Source: Burkholderiales bacterium (lineage in GTDB: Bacteria > Pseudomonadota > Gammaproteobacteria > Burkholderiales > UBA11063). From it: 64,000 nucleotides of DNA. Position 1 is the first letter of the stretch. Each line of letters starts with the position of its first letter. Positions 1 through 9,956 of this stretch are shown here, piece after piece. Both the position numbers and the translations under genes were made by a program. Location: positions 1-64,000 of the forward strand of contig JAJFBE010000003.1 in NCBI GenBank assembly GCA_020697255.1, in the 5' to 3' direction. Below the pieces are notes generated by a model, which saw nothing but the letters and a program-made list of their open reading frames with translations, was not told the origin of the DNA and searched no databases.

Positions 1-117
<117 letters not shown>

Positions 118-163
118 TTAGTAATATTGTGTTATTCCCGTGATACGGGGGATCTAGTTTAAA

Positions 164-239
<76 letters not shown>

Positions 240-277
240 TTAACCCGTGTAGATGCGTTTCTTCTATCATCTAAGCC

Positions 278-351
278 TGGAGCGGGAGAAGGGAATCGAA
301 CCCTCATCATAAGCTTGGAAGGCTTCTGCATTACCACTATGCTACTCCCGC
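278..351 (-). tRNA. tRNA-Gly (anticodon TCC)
   Basis: The minus strand starts GCGGGAG and ends CTCCCGC-T-CCA. The anticodon loop CTTCCAA gives anticodon TCC. The T-arm contains GGTTCGATTCC. It resembles the E. coli glyT class, including the short D-loop. It sits between tRNA-Thr and tRNA-Tyr and is probably processed from the same precursor. Confidence 0.96.
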
Positions 352-394
352 GTGTAAGAACCTAAAACCGGGTCAGGTATCCCGAAGCTAGACG

Positions 395-458
395 ACATAG
401 AATATAAGAAATCTATTGGTGAGATATAGTTTCCAATAGTGAATCTTGTATTCTATGT
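395..458. repeat. 64-bp interrupted palindrome between tRNA-Gly and tRNA-Tyr
   Basis: ACATAGAATA (395-404) pairs with TATTCTATGT (449-458), and CTATTGG (413-419) pairs with CCAATAG (433-439). The two arms share one axis with a one-base offset, so the transcript could form a long rod-like hairpin. There is no T-run, so it is not a classical terminator. It may be a processing stem in the tRNA precursor or a dispersed element. Confidence 0.6.
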
Positions 459-478
459 GATATATCCTCACTCTACTT

Positions 479-564
479 TGGTGGAGAGGGCAGGATTCGA
501 ACCTGCGAAGACATAGTCGCCGGATTTACAGTCCGGACCCGTTGGCCGCTTGGGTAACCTCTCC
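479..564 (-). tRNA. tRNA-Tyr (anticodon GTA)
   Basis: An 86-nt class II tRNA on the minus strand. The acceptor is GGAGAGG/CCTCTCC with encoded ACCA. The anticodon stem CGGAC/ATCCG holds GTA, and the variable arm is long. It is the first gene of the Tyr-Gly-Thr-tuf cluster and lies downstream of topA on the same strand. Confidence 0.97.
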
Positions 565-630
565 ATCATTGATCGAGTCCTAGATTTTAGCACAAACAAT
601 ACTACAATAGTCAAGAAAAAATTATATTTT

Positions 631-2913
631 TTAATTATTGCTTGTAATATTCTCGCTATAATCACATTTTGGACAAATTTTTTGTTCACCTTTTGTTTTA
701 GTTTTCTTATGCAAAAGCACGGAATAGCCACAGTTTGGACATTTTTCATTAACTACTGGGCTATTAAATAAAGTTTTACATTTTGGATAATTATCACATG
801 CATAAAACCAGCTGCCATAACGATTTTTTTTCGCAACTATATGCCCGGTTTTACATTCCGGGCATAATACTTTCTCTTTAGAGTCATCTTCCGGTTTATC
901 CAGGTTTTCGATAAATTTACATTTTGGATAGTTTTTACATGAAATAAATTTACCGTAGCGACCGCTCCTGATTACAAGTACCCCACCATCCTTAGGACAG
1001 GCACGCCCCTCAATTACTTCAGGTTCAGGAACTGGTTCACTGGCATCACCCGATTTATCAATCTTACGCATATAATTACAATCCGGGTAACCTGAGCAGC
1101 CAATAAATTTACCAAATTTACCCAATCGAACAATCAAACCTTTGCCACACTGCGGGCATTTTTCGTCTAGTTTTTCGGTTACCAGATCAGCCCTGGCAAT
1201 GTTTTGTTTTTCAGCAATAATTGTTTCCAGGGTATGCCAAAATTCTTTTAATACCGGTAGTTTGCCAGTCTTACCATTTGAAATATCATCCAGTGTATCT
1301 TCCAGGTTTGCCGTAAAGCTAAAATCAACATAACGTGTCATATGGTTAGTTAAAAACTGGCTTACAATACTTCCGGTATCAGTTGGTATAAAACGCTTTT
1401 TATCCATAACCACATATTCGCGTTTTTTGAGCGTCGAAATAATAGCAGCATAAGTAGATGGTCTACCAATACCAAGCTCTTCAAGTGCTTTTACCAGTGA
1501 AGCTTCGCTATATCTAGGTTTAGGTTCTGTCTGGTGTTCGGTAAAATGTATCTTATCAATGGGTAATTCTTCACCTATTTCAAGTACCGGTAGCTTAGCG
1601 CTTTCCTCGTCTTCGTTGGCTGTATCTTCGAATATTTCCTGGTAGACTTTCATAAAACCATCAAAATTTATGGTTAAACCGTTCAATCTAAAAATCGCAT
1701 TTTTAACTTTTATATCTACAGCGGTAGTATCCAAAATTGCGGGTGCAATTTGGCAGGCAAGTGTTCTTTGCCAGATTAGTTCGTATAGCTTGTATTGGTC
1801 AGCCGATAAATACTTTTTAAGGCCCTGTGGGGTCCGGGTAATTGAAGTCGGGCGAATAGCTTCATGAGCTTCCTGGGCATTTTTTACCTTACTGGCATAT
1901 TTAACCGGGGCTTTGGGTAAATAATCCGAAGTATAATTATTGCTAATATATTCCCTGATTTCATCCAGGGCTAGCGAAGATAGGCTTACCGAGTCAGTAC
2001 GCATATAAGTAATTAGACCAACTGTATCATTACCTAGTTCTACCCCTTCATATAAACTTTGCGCAACTTTCATGGTTTTATCGGTCGCAAAACCAAGTTT
2101 TCTAGCTGAATCAATCTGTAAGCTTGAAGTAATAAAAGGCGGGTATGGGTTTTTCTTCTTTTGTTTTTTGGTTATATTAGCAACTGACGCTTTTTTTTCA
2201 GGTGATAATTGCTCACAGATTTGAGATGCAAGAGCTTTGGTATTAATTGTTTTAGTCTCAATTTTTTTACCGTCATGTTCAATTAATTTGGCAGTAAATT
2301 TACTAGCTTTTTTATGTGAATCAAGTAGTAGGGTAAAATAATCTTCGGGAATAAAAGCTTTGATTTCTGCTTCGCGCTCACAAATTAAGCGTAGTGCTGG
2401 AGATTGTACACGTCCGGCAGATAGCCCGGGTTTGATTTTTCGCCATAATAGTGGAGATATATTAAAACCAATCAGGTAATCAAGGGTGAGGCGTGCCTGC
2501 TGGGCATCAATTAAATTATAATCAAGCGCGCGTGGGTTAGCCACTGCTTCAGATATAGCACTTTGGGTAATTTCATTAAAAGTAACCCGTTTAACCGGCT
2601 TGTTAAAACCTTTTTGCTTATGTAGCACTTCGTTAATATGCCAGGCAATAGCCTCACCTTCGCGGTCCGGGTCAGTTGCGAGTAATATTTGGTCACTGGT
2701 TTTTGCGCTTTGTAAAATTTCATCAACGTGTTTTTTATTTTTGGCAATAATTTGGTATTTAGCCGCAAAATCATTTTCTATATCTATTGAACCGTTTTTC
2801 TTGGGCAAATCGCGAATATGGCCAAATGAGGCAATAACTTTATACTTGTTACCCAAATATTTATTAATAGTTTTGGCTTTCGCCGGCGATTCTACAATTA
2901 GTAAAGATGTCAT
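631..2913 (-). CDS. topA: DNA topoisomerase I
   Basis: Type IA topoisomerase (760 aa) that relaxes negative supercoils through a 5'-phosphotyrosine intermediate. The Toprim domain lies at the N-terminus (LIVESPAKAKT with Glu8, and DPDREGEA at 81-88). The catalytic Tyr is Tyr303 in GLITYMRTDS. Four C-terminal zinc-ribbon-like Cys4 units begin near residue 596 (CPQC...CSGYPDC, CPKD...CKNYPKC, CPEC...CDNYPKC, CPNC...CPKC). In the second unit the second Cys is replaced by Asp, so zinc binding there may be lost. Length is usual for the family (E. coli 865). The gene lies 23 bp downstream of dprA and is probably co-transcribed with it. Confidence 0.97.
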   Translation of the reverse strand: MTSLLIVESPAKAKTINKYLGNKYKVIASFGHIRDLPKKNGSIDIENDFAAKYQIIAKNKKHVDEILQSAKTSDQILLATDPDREGEAIAWHINEVLHKQKGFNKPVKRVTFNEITQSAISEAVANPRALDYNLIDAQQARLTLDYLIGFNISPLLWRKIKPGLSAGRVQSPALRLICEREAEIKAFIPEDYFTLLLDSHKKASKFTAKLIEHDGKKIETKTINTKALASQICEQLSPEKKASVANITKKQKKKNPYPPFITSSLQIDSARKLGFATDKTMKVAQSLYEGVELGNDTVGLITYMRTDSVSLSSLALDEIREYISNNYTSDYLPKAPVKYASKVKNAQEAHEAIRPTSITRTPQGLKKYLSADQYKLYELIWQRTLACQIAPAILDTTAVDIKVKNAIFRLNGLTINFDGFMKVYQEIFEDTANEDEESAKLPVLEIGEELPIDKIHFTEHQTEPKPRYSEASLVKALEELGIGRPSTYAAIISTLKKREYVVMDKKRFIPTDTGSIVSQFLTNHMTRYVDFSFTANLEDTLDDISNGKTGKLPVLKEFWHTLETIIAEKQNIARADLVTEKLDEKCPQCGKGLIVRLGKFGKFIGCSGYPDCNYMRKIDKSGDASEPVPEPEVIEGRACPKDGGVLVIRSGRYGKFISCKNYPKCKFIENLDKPEDDSKEKVLCPECKTGHIVAKKNRYGSWFYACDNYPKCKTLFNSPVVNEKCPNCGYSVLLHKKTKTKGEQKICPKCDYSENITSNN

Positions 2914-2934
2914 AAATATGATTACCTATATATA

Positions 2935-4011
2935 CTATCTAAAAATTCGTTGATACTTACCATTGCCGCAATTTGTAATATGCCCATCAAGTTCCAAAGC
3001 CAGTAGATTAGCATAAATTTCGGTAGCCGCTACATTTAATTTGTTGCAAATATGATCAATATCAACGGCATCAAACCCCATTATTTGCAAGATGGGGTCA
3101 TCTGTGGCTTGTGTTACTATGCTCGTGTTCACCGCTGGTGCAATGCGTAATTCTTCGATTATATCATTGGTTGTTTCAACCAGTTTAGCCCCGGTTTTTA
3201 TCAGTTTATGGCAGCCACGTGCAACCGGATTATGAATCGAACCCGGTATCGCCATAACTTCACGGCCCATTTCCAGGGCCATATTGGCTGTGATCATTGA
3301 GCCGCCATCGATTGCAGATTCTATAACCAGACAGCCGGTACAAAGCCCGGCAACAATGCGGTTCCGTCTTGGAAAATTACCCACAAATGGTGTAGTCCCA
3401 AGTGCAAATTCACTTAAAAGTAGCCCGCTTTCGGCCACTTTATGAAATAAGTCTTTATTAGAAGCCGGATAGATCCTGTCAATTCCGGTACCAATAACGC
3501 CAATAGTTTTTCCATTACCTTGCAAAGCCCCGAGATGGGCATGGCGGTCAATACCTTCTGCCATACCACTTACAATCGTAAGATTTAAATTAGCCAGGTG
3601 CTCTGCGAAATTTAATGCATTGAGCATACCTTGTTCTGTGGGGTGTCTGGTACCGATAATTGTAAACTTCTGCTTATTTAATAAAGATAAATCTCCTTTG
3701 GCAAATAAAATTATCGGTGGATCGGCTATTTGTGCCAATTCTTTTGGATAAGCCGGATCACCCAATGATATTATATTATTATTTTTATCTTGTTCCAACC
3801 AAACGTAAGCATCATTAACGGCTTTTTCTGCAGCATTACCTATAATAAGCCTGGCAACAGTATTTCCCACAAATTGGGCTAAAGTACTACTATCCTGCGC
3901 TAATATATTTTCTGCAGTTTTAAAGTGGTGAAGCAGTTTTAAGGCAGTTTTAGGGCCTACTTTGGGCGTCATTCCAAGCGTTAGCCACGAGCGGAGGTTA
4001 TACGTATTCAT
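2935..4011 (-). CDS. dprA: DNA processing protein DprA
   Basis: DprA/Smf (358 aa) loads RecA onto incoming single-stranded DNA during natural transformation. The Rossmann-like core shows GTRHPTEQG, SGMAEGIDRHAHLGAL, GTGIDRIYPASNK and SEFALGTTPFVGNFPRRNRI, all typical. A short N-terminal helical part precedes the core, and a C-terminal winged-helix (DML1-like) region starts near residue 295. The frame is open to a TTG at 4050, but I chose the ATG at 4009-4011 because the protein then begins MNTYNLRSWLTL, as homologues do. It is followed directly by topA. The presence of DprA is consistent with transformability but does not prove it. Confidence 0.95.
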   Translation of the reverse strand: MNTYNLRSWLTLGMTPKVGPKTALKLLHHFKTAENILAQDSSTLAQFVGNTVARLIIGNAAEKAVNDAYVWLEQDKNNNIISLGDPAYPKELAQIADPPIILFAKGDLSLLNKQKFTIIGTRHPTEQGMLNALNFAEHLANLNLTIVSGMAEGIDRHAHLGALQGNGKTIGVIGTGIDRIYPASNKDLFHKVAESGLLLSEFALGTTPFVGNFPRRNRIVAGLCTGCLVIESAIDGGSMITANMALEMGREVMAIPGSIHNPVARGCHKLIKTGAKLVETTNDIIEELRIAPAVNTSIVTQATDDPILQIMGFDAVDIDHICNKLNVAATEIYANLLALELDGHITNCGNGKYQRIFR

Positions 4012-4169
4012 ATAGTTAAAATACCTTTTGTAGCTTGCTTTTTGGGCCAAAATTTGTTAAAATAATGTATTACATGCGACTGGTAGACAGGCGTTATTAT
4101 ATGTTTTTATGATTGTAATAGTAAAATTTATTTTTATTTTATGGCTGAAAATTTTAGGTTAATTATATT

Positions 4170-4673
4170 ATGGCACTACTAGAAATACTACATTACCCGG
4201 ATAAGCGGCTGCATCTTGTAGCTAAGCCAATTTCTAAGATAGATGATGAGATAAAAACTTTGGTTGATAACATGGCTGAAACAATGTACAATGAAAGTAA
4301 TAGTATTGGTCTTGCTGCTACACAGGTGAATGTACAAAAAAGAGTATTTATTGTTGATCATAGCGCGGATAATGAACCTAAAAACCTTCTAGTATTTATT
4401 AATCCTGAGATTATTAGCAAAAGCGGTGAAGTTATTGGTGAAGAAGGTTGCTTATCTGTGCCTGGAGTTTATGAGAAAGTAACCCGTGCTGAGAAAATCA
4501 CTTGCCGCCATCAGGATTTAGATGGCAAAACCCATGAAGCCAAATATGATGGCCTGATGGCAATTTGTATCCAACATGAATTGGATCATTTAGATGGTAA
4601 AGTTTTTGTTGATTATCTATCTGTTTTAAAGCAAAACTTCATCAAAAAGAAAATGAAAAAACTCTTCAAATAA
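4170..4673 (+). CDS. def: Peptide deformylase
   Basis: Removes the formyl group from the N-terminal fMet of new proteins (167 aa, normal length). The three family motifs are present: SIGLAATQ (motif 1, with Ser in the first Gly position), EEGCLS (metal-binding Cys), and QHELDH (metal-binding HExxH). It is divergent from dprA with a 158-bp intergenic space. The usual partner fmt is not next to it; priA follows 79 bp downstream on the same strand. Confidence 0.97.
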   Translation: MALLEILHYPDKRLHLVAKPISKIDDEIKTLVDNMAETMYNESNSIGLAATQVNVQKRVFIVDHSADNEPKNLLVFINPEIISKSGEVIGEEGCLSVPGVYEKVTRAEKITCRHQDLDGKTHEAKYDGLMAICIQHELDHLDGKVFVDYLSVLKQNFIKKKMKKLFK

Positions 4674-4752
4674 CCCATTCCCCGAAATTCCGTATTGTAC
4701 ATTCCTTAAAATTTGTAATTTTGTACTAAATAATTAATGCTAAAATCCGGGT

Positions 4753-6765
4753 ATGACAACCATTCAATCAAAGCCACAGATTATATCTGTGGCTTTAGAT
4801 ATACCATTATATCAAACCTTTAGCTATATTCATGATAAACCATTAGCCAATGGGCAAAGGGTATTAGTCGAATTTCAGCATAAAAAAGTAGTTGGTTTTG
4901 TTTGGGGTGAAGACAAGCCTACCACATATTCCCCAGCCAATTTAAAGCCAATATTAGAAGTTTACCCAGAAATAATTTTTGATGATATTATTTCACTAAT
5001 CAAATTTTGTGCTACTTATTATCATTATCCAATAGGTGGGGTGATTTTTAATGCACTGCCTAAAATTCTCAAACAGGCTAAACCTGTTAATGTAAGTCCG
5101 GCCAAATCGAACCAGGTCCCCAGCTCAAGCCCGAGGATGACAAGTAATACAAGTCCGAAGATGACAGGTGAACAGCAGGCCATATTTGATGATATCTCTA
5201 AATATTTAACTCAATTTCATCCATCAATTATTTACGGGGTTACCGGTAGTGGTAAAACCCAACTATATTTACAGTTAATCAATGAGGTGTTGAAACATGG
5301 TAGGCAGGTGCTAGTTTTAGTTCCGGAAATTAACTTAACCCCCCAGATGCTGGAACGTTTTCAAACAAAATTTAGTGATAAAAACATTACTATTCTGACA
5401 AGCCATGCTACTCCAAGGGCACGTTACCTGGGGTATTTGGCGGCACAAAATGGCCACGCTCAAATTATTATTGGTACGCGTCTCTCGGTCTTTACACCAT
5501 TTGCAAATTTGGGCCTAATAGTTGTTGATGAAGAGCATGACCAATCCTTTAAACAAAATGATAATCTACGTTATCATGCCCGAGATCTAGCAATTTGGCG
5601 TGCTAGCCAAAATAGTATCCCGGTAATATTAGGTTCAGCAACACCTAGCTTAGAAAGTTTATTTAATTACAAACAAGGCCGTTATCATTTATATCGGCTA
5701 AATAACCGTGCGGTTGCCAATGCCTCTTTACCCAAAATTGAACTGGTAGATTTAAATTTTCATAAAACTAATCATGGACTTACTCAAGTAGTAATTGACG
5801 CAATGAAAGAGAGGCTAACGCGTAAAGAACTAAGCATGGTATTTATTAACCGGCGTGGTTATTCGCCAATTTTATCTTGTAATGAATGTGGTTGGGTAAG
5901 TACGTGCAAACAATGTTCAACTACAATGGTCTATCATAAGGTAAACCACAATTTAAAATGTCACCACTGTGGTTATACACTTTTTATCCCACCAAAATGC
6001 CCCTCCTGTAGTAGCCAATATTTACAGGCATTAGGGGATGGCACCCAGAAAATAGAGGCGATAATTGAAGAGTTTTTCCCTGACGCCAGGATAGAACGAA
6101 TTGATCAGGATACTACCAATACTAAAAGCTCCTGGAACGATTTATATACTAAGATAAATAATAATGAAATTGATATTTTAGTTGGTACACAAATGCTTGC
6201 CAAGGGGCATGATTTTCATAACCTTACATTAGTAGTAGGGCTTAATATAGATAGCGGATTATATAGTTATGATTTTCGGGCTAGCGAATTACTGTTTACC
6301 CAATTAACCCAGGTGGCCGGGCGTTCCGGACGTGGTGACAAAAAAGGGCAGGTATTGTTGCAAACCAAATACCCGGGGCATGAATTATATCAATATTTGA
6401 TAACTAATGACTCTCCCGGATTTATCAACTATTTGCTTTTGCAGCGTAAAAATTTACATCTGCCGCCCTATATACATTATGCAATGTTTCGTGCCAGTGG
6501 TAGAGAAATTGCCAAAGTAATGGATTATTTACAATCGGTAGCCAAGCTCATGCAAAAAATTGCAATTAAAGGAGTGACTATCAATCCGGCTGTACCATCA
6601 GTAATTCAACGCTTAAAAAATAAAGAACGTGCACAAATCCTCATCCAAAGTCTAGAGCGCCAGCAGCTACATATGCTTTTTGATAAACTCCTCCCACTAC
6701 TACAACAAATGAAACCAAAGTACTCAATAACTTGGATTATAGATATCGATCCATATGAGGTTTAA
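4753..6765 (+). CDS. priA: Primosomal protein N' (PriA helicase)
   Basis: PriA (670 aa) restarts stalled replication forks by binding forked DNA and loading DnaB. An N-terminal 3'-DNA-binding domain is followed by Walker A GVTGSGKT (about residue 160) and VVDEEHDQSF. An eight-cysteine zinc module (CNEC, CKQC, CHHC, CPSC) lies near residues 376-420, with helicase motifs such as VGTQMLAKGHDF and QVAGRSGRG after it. The linker at residues 114-138 (5092-5166) is odd: SPRMTSNTSPKMTG is encoded by two tandem copies of a repeat-like unit (see findings). Length is slightly short against E. coli (732). Confidence 0.96.
   Translation: MTTIQSKPQIISVALDIPLYQTFSYIHDKPLANGQRVLVEFQHKKVVGFVWGEDKPTTYSPANLKPILEVYPEIIFDDIISLIKFCATYYHYPIGGVIFNALPKILKQAKPVNVSPAKSNQVPSSSPRMTSNTSPKMTGEQQAIFDDISKYLTQFHPSIIYGVTGSGKTQLYLQLINEVLKHGRQVLVLVPEINLTPQMLERFQTKFSDKNITILTSHATPRARYLGYLAAQNGHAQIIIGTRLSVFTPFANLGLIVVDEEHDQSFKQNDNLRYHARDLAIWRASQNSIPVILGSATPSLESLFNYKQGRYHLYRLNNRAVANASLPKIELVDLNFHKTNHGLTQVVIDAMKERLTRKELSMVFINRRGYSPILSCNECGWVSTCKQCSTTMVYHKVNHNLKCHHCGYTLFIPPKCPSCSSQYLQALGDGTQKIEAIIEEFFPDARIERIDQDTTNTKSSWNDLYTKINNNEIDILVGTQMLAKGHDFHNLTLVVGLNIDSGLYSYDFRASELLFTQLTQVAGRSGRGDKKGQVLLQTKYPGHELYQYLITNDSPGFINYLLLQRKNLHLPPYIHYAMFRASGREIAKVMDYLQSVAKLMQKIAIKGVTINPAVPSVIQRLKNKERAQILIQSLERQQLHMLFDKLLPLLQQMKPKYSITWIIDIDPYEV
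5092..5166 (+). repeat. Dispersed-repeat-like insert inside priA
   Basis: Two adjacent near-copies, AAGCCCGAGGATGACAAG and AAGTCCGAAGATGACAGG, lie at about 5126-5168, preceded by CCAGGTCCCCAGCTC. Together they resemble the CCTCGGGCTTG...CGAGGATGACA type of bacterial palindromic repeat. They fall exactly in the low-complexity linker between the PriA DNA-binding and helicase domains and keep the frame. Confidence 0.5.
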
Positions 6766-6876
6766 TTCACTTAATCAAAGTGGAATATAGTGAGGGCCTA
6801 CCGATGAAGAGTTATTGGCCGACCCCGAACTCGAATGCTGTAGTGCTAAGTGTCTTAAAAATACATGTTCAGTAAG

Positions 6877-7839
6877 CTAAGCTTTAGTTAAATAAATATT
6901 ATTTTTATACTTAACCAATAAAACCCCATTATTTAATTTTAATTGGGGTTTTCTATCCCAGTTACTGCTAATGGCCTGCTTAGTAAATTCAATTAACTGT
7001 TTACTGCTGGGCAATGGTAAATTGTTAGATTTTATAAACTGGCTAAGCAAATTTATTTGCCGATAATTACTTAATTGTTTAAAAAGCCCTACATCTATAT
7101 CTTTTCTATCAGCACAACACCTGGCTAAATCTTCACCCCCTACTTCATCGGTAATTGCCAAGGTTTGTTGTAATTGGCCATTAAAATTTAAAATTTTGGA
7201 AACAATATTACTATCCCATTTATTTAATAGAGGGAGTACATCATGGCGGATAAAATTACGCAAAAAGCTAGTGTCCAGATTGCTTTCATCGGTTATATAT
7301 TCAAGCTTAAATTCTTTAGCATATTCTTCAATTTGTGCTCGGCTTATTTTTAATAGCGGCCTCCATAATATCTTGCCTTGCCGCATACTTATCACGTGCA
7401 TGGCTGCGATATTATGTAAATCACTACCCCTAAATAGCTGGCTTAAAATAGTTTCAACCTGATCATTTTGATGATGGGCCATAGCTATTACTTCAGCATT
7501 GCTTTGAAATAAAATATTATGCCGGGCAAGTCTGGCTTGGTTTTCCAGGCTCTCACCACCGCTACGGGTAATAGTTATTTTTTCAATATGAAGAGGAATA
7601 TTAAGAGAGCCACAAAATTTTTGACAAAATAAACCCCATGCATCAGCATTGGGAGAAAGACTATGGTTAACGTGGATAGCAGTCAGGTTAATTTGAGGTC
7701 TTAGTTGCTTTAGTATATGTAATAATACAACAGAATCTACACCGCCGCTTAAGCCTACACATATATTTTGATGGGCTTCTGGCCAATTATTATCTACATA
7801 TTCCAATAAAGAATGTTTATGCTTCAGTATATTTTCCAT
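6877..7839 (-). CDS. tilS: tRNA(Ile)-lysidine synthase
   Basis: TilS (320 aa) converts C34 of tRNA-Ile(CAU) to lysidine using ATP and lysine, so AUA is read as Ile. The PP-loop [15 protein letters not shown] is near residues 28-42. [18 protein letters not shown] and the [13 protein letters not shown] region follow. At 320 aa it is nearer the short form seen in Aquifex than E. coli's 432 aa, so the C-terminal domains look reduced. Its ATG overlaps the 3' end of accA by 23 bp, which indicates translational coupling. Confidence 0.95.
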   Translation of the reverse strand: MENILKHKHSLLEYVDNNWPEAHQNICVGLSGGVDSVVLLHILKQLRPQINLTAIHVNHSLSPNADAWGLFCQKFCGSLNIPLHIEKITITRSGGESLENQARLARHNILFQSNAEVIAMAHHQNDQVETILSQLFRGSDLHNIAAMHVISMRQGKILWRPLLKISRAQIEEYAKEFKLEYITDESNLDTSFLRNFIRHDVLPLLNKWDSNIVSKILNFNGQLQQTLAITDEVGGEDLARCCADRKDIDVGLFKQLSNYRQINLLSQFIKSNNLPLPSSKQLIEFTKQAISSNWDRKPQLKLNNGVLLVKYKNNIYLTKA

Positions 7840-8776
7840 AATTCATAATTCGCTCAAAGCGCCGCTCGAGTAATTCATCTTCAGGAATATTTTGTAGTTT
7901 TTTCAAATTATCTTTAAGTGTCTTTTTCATTTTACTCATTATTTCTTCATGATTTGCATGCGCCCCGCCCAGTGGTTCAGATATAACAGTATCAATTAGA
8001 TTTAATGATTTTAACTTGGCAGCAGTAATACCCAGAATTTCTGCAGCAGTAGCAGAGCGGCTTGCATCTTTCCATAAAATTGAAGCACAGCCTTCAGGCG
8101 AGATGACCGAATAAATGGCATATTCAAGCATATTTATCTGATCGCCTACAGCTATAGCCAGCGCTCCACCCGAGCCACCTTCGCCAATAATAGTAACAAT
8201 AATCGGTGTTTTTAAATTAGACATCTCGTATAAATTTTTACCAATGGCTTCGGATTGATTACGCTCTTCAGCACCAATTCCCGGGTAAGCCCCGCTGGTG
8301 TCTACAAAGGTAATAATTGGCAGAGAAAATTTTTCTGCTAACTTCATAACTCTAAGGGCCTTACGGTATCCTTCTGGAAGTGGCATTCCAAAGTTGCGTT
8401 CCAAATTCTCCTTAGTGTCGCGTCCTTTCTGATGGCCAATAACAGCAACGGATTGATTACCAAATTTGGCTATTCCGGTAATGATTGATTTATCATCGGC
8501 AAAGTGCCTATCGCCATGTAATTCAACAAAGTTGGTGAATAGATTGCTAATATAATCTAATGTGCGTGGGCGGTTGATATGACGTGCAACCTGAGATATT
8601 TGAATTGGCGTTAGCTTAGAATATACTTCGCGGGTAAGTTCAGTAACTTTTTCTTTTAGCGAAGCTATATCGGAATTAATATCTACTTCAGATTTATCTT
8701 GTACCTGGAGCAGCTCTTCTATCTTACTGCTTAATTCAGCAATTGGCTTTTCAAATTCTAAAAAATGTTGTTTCAT
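7817..8776 (-). CDS. accA: Acetyl-CoA carboxylase carboxyltransferase subunit alpha
   Basis: Transfers the carboxyl group from biotin to acetyl-CoA with AccD, giving malonyl-CoA for fatty acid synthesis. Family blocks are clear: [63 protein letters not shown] and [12 protein letters not shown] chose the ATG at 8774-8776 over the in-frame ATG 18 bp upstream. An AAAGGAT ribosome site precedes it with 7-nt spacing, and the protein is then 319 aa, the E. coli length. It is the fourth gene of the hpt-to-tilS set. Confidence 0.96.
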   Translation of the reverse strand: MKQHFLEFEKPIAELSSKIEELLQVQDKSEVDINSDIASLKEKVTELTREVYSKLTPIQISQVARHINRPRTLDYISNLFTNFVELHGDRHFADDKSIITGIAKFGNQSVAVIGHQKGRDTKENLERNFGMPLPEGYRKALRVMKLAEKFSLPIITFVDTSGAYPGIGAEERNQSEAIGKNLYEMSNLKTPIIVTIIGEGGSGGALAIAVGDQINMLEYAIYSVISPEGCASILWKDASRSATAAEILGITAAKLKSLNLIDTVISEPLGGAHANHEEIMSKMKKTLKDNLKKLQNIPEDELLERRFERIMNYGKYTEA

Positions 8777-8780
8777 TTTT

Positions 8781-9098
8781 TTATCCTTTTTCATTTTTTA
8801 ACTGCTTGGTTAAAATACTAATATTCTTTTCATGCTGATTTATATCGTTACTATACAAATCAATCTTGTTTTTATCTGTATTGTGTTTTTGTAATGCCTG
8901 GCTTTGTTGCAATGCCGATTTTTCGTGATCCAATTCTTCTTGTAAAATTTTATGCCGAGGAGTTGTGGTAAATTCAAATTTGGTACTGCCCGAGACATTC
9001 TTATTGCTAATTACTAAATTACCCGCTTTATTGGTATATTGGTATAAGTCTGTAGCCATTAAGTAGCCGCAGAAAAAAAATAAAGTAAAAAATTTCAT
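8781..9098 (-). CDS. Small exported DUF4124-type protein
   Basis: 105 aa. Starts [15 protein letters not shown], a short signal peptide, followed by [17 protein letters not shown]. This matches the DUF4124 pattern (Y.w.D..G...y.D) of small periplasmic proteins of unknown role. The rest is a charged helical stretch, probably a coiled coil. I chose the ATG at 9096-9098, not the upstream in-frame ATG, because only this start puts the signal peptide at the N-terminus and clears the previous gene. Gaps to the neighbours are 4 bp on both sides. Function is unknown. Confidence 0.75.
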   Translation of the reverse strand: MKFFTLFFFCGYLMATDLYQYTNKAGNLVISNKNVSGSTKFEFTTTPRHKILQEELDHEKSALQQSQALQKHNTDKNKIDLYSNDINQHEKNISILTKQLKNEKG

Positions 9099-9102
9099 TT
9101 GC

Positions 9103-9939
9103 TTAACGCAGTAAATTAGCAACTGAAACGATACCAACTACAGCAATAAAGAATAGGCCGGCCCTGTATAAGATTGCTACGATATAAGCATTAATTTGAG
9201 GGTTAAATTTTTCAGCATCCAGTTCATAGGCTTCTGTTGCTTCATTATAATTGGTATCTAGGTTTAGTTTAAATTTTTCTTTACCAATGGCAATAAAAAT
9301 AATTTCTCGCAGTGTATTTTCCAAAAAGAAAAAGCTTTTCACAAAATTTTTACGTTGTTCCACGAGGTAATGAGTTACGTCTTCAAAGTTACCGGCTATA
9401 GCGACAAACAAAAATAGGACTGAGTATGGAATTACATTAGCATAAAATAAAATTTTGTCTACTACTACGTTATAGATAACCGAATCCAGGTTTCTATGTT
9501 TAAATTCATTACTAATTGCAGTAATAATCAGATAGCACATTAAACCAATACCAGCAGGCAATACTACATACCAAAAAAAGGCACCGAAAAAGTATACGGC
9601 ATATGTTTCGATAAAAGAGTAATTTTTTATGGCCGATTCTGTTTTTGATTCCTCTTTCCAGGTCAATACCTGTACACCTAATATAAACAGAGCAAGTTTT
9701 ATTAACACATAAATAAAGTAAAAATGTGGGGCAAATACAATTTTTATACCGATTAAAATCAGGACAATTGGCAAACAAGCAAATAAATAAATGTATCTTA
9801 TTTGGCGTTGTGTCTCAACTGTTCTTGTTGTAAAAAAACTTATATAGCGTAAAATCTGGTTATTAAAGGCACTGCGGACAGTAGTTAATAAATTATTTCG
9901 CTCCAAAATGCCGGTTAGGATTAAGGCAATTATAGGCAT
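9103..9939 (-). CDS. AmpE/CobD-CbiB-like integral membrane protein
   Basis: 278 aa with several hydrophobic segments. It begins MPIIALILTGILERN, as AmpE and CobD/CbiB-family proteins do. It contains FFWYVVLPAGIGLMCY and AIAGNFEDVTHY, both hallmark stretches of this family in betaproteobacteria. AmpE is a putative signalling membrane protein, and true CbiB makes cobinamide; nothing here decides for either, and no cobalamin genes are nearby. The start at 9937-9939 is supported by AGGAG seven bases upstream. It is second in the hpt-to-tilS set. Confidence 0.75.
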   Translation of the reverse strand: MPIIALILTGILERNNLLTTVRSAFNNQILRYISFFTTRTVETQRQIRYIYLFACLPIVLILIGIKIVFAPHFYFIYVLIKLALFILGVQVLTWKEESKTESAIKNYSFIETYAVYFFGAFFWYVVLPAGIGLMCYLIITAISNEFKHRNLDSVIYNVVVDKILFYANVIPYSVLFLFVAIAGNFEDVTHYLVEQRKNFVKSFFFLENTLREIIFIAIGKEKFKLNLDTNYNEATEAYELDAEKFNPQINAYIVAILYRAGLFFIAVVGIVSVANLLR

Positions 9940-9956
9940 GTTTGTCTCCTGATATC

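Noticed and set aside
468-749. A 93-codon open frame on the minus strand across tRNA-Tyr.
   Set aside because: It overlaps the tRNA and the end of topA and has no family resemblance.
6790-6876. A short 5S-rRNA-like phrase (CCCCGAACTCGAA) and a Cys-rich small frame after priA.
   Set aside because: The rest of 5S structure is absent and the frame has no ribosome site or recognised family.
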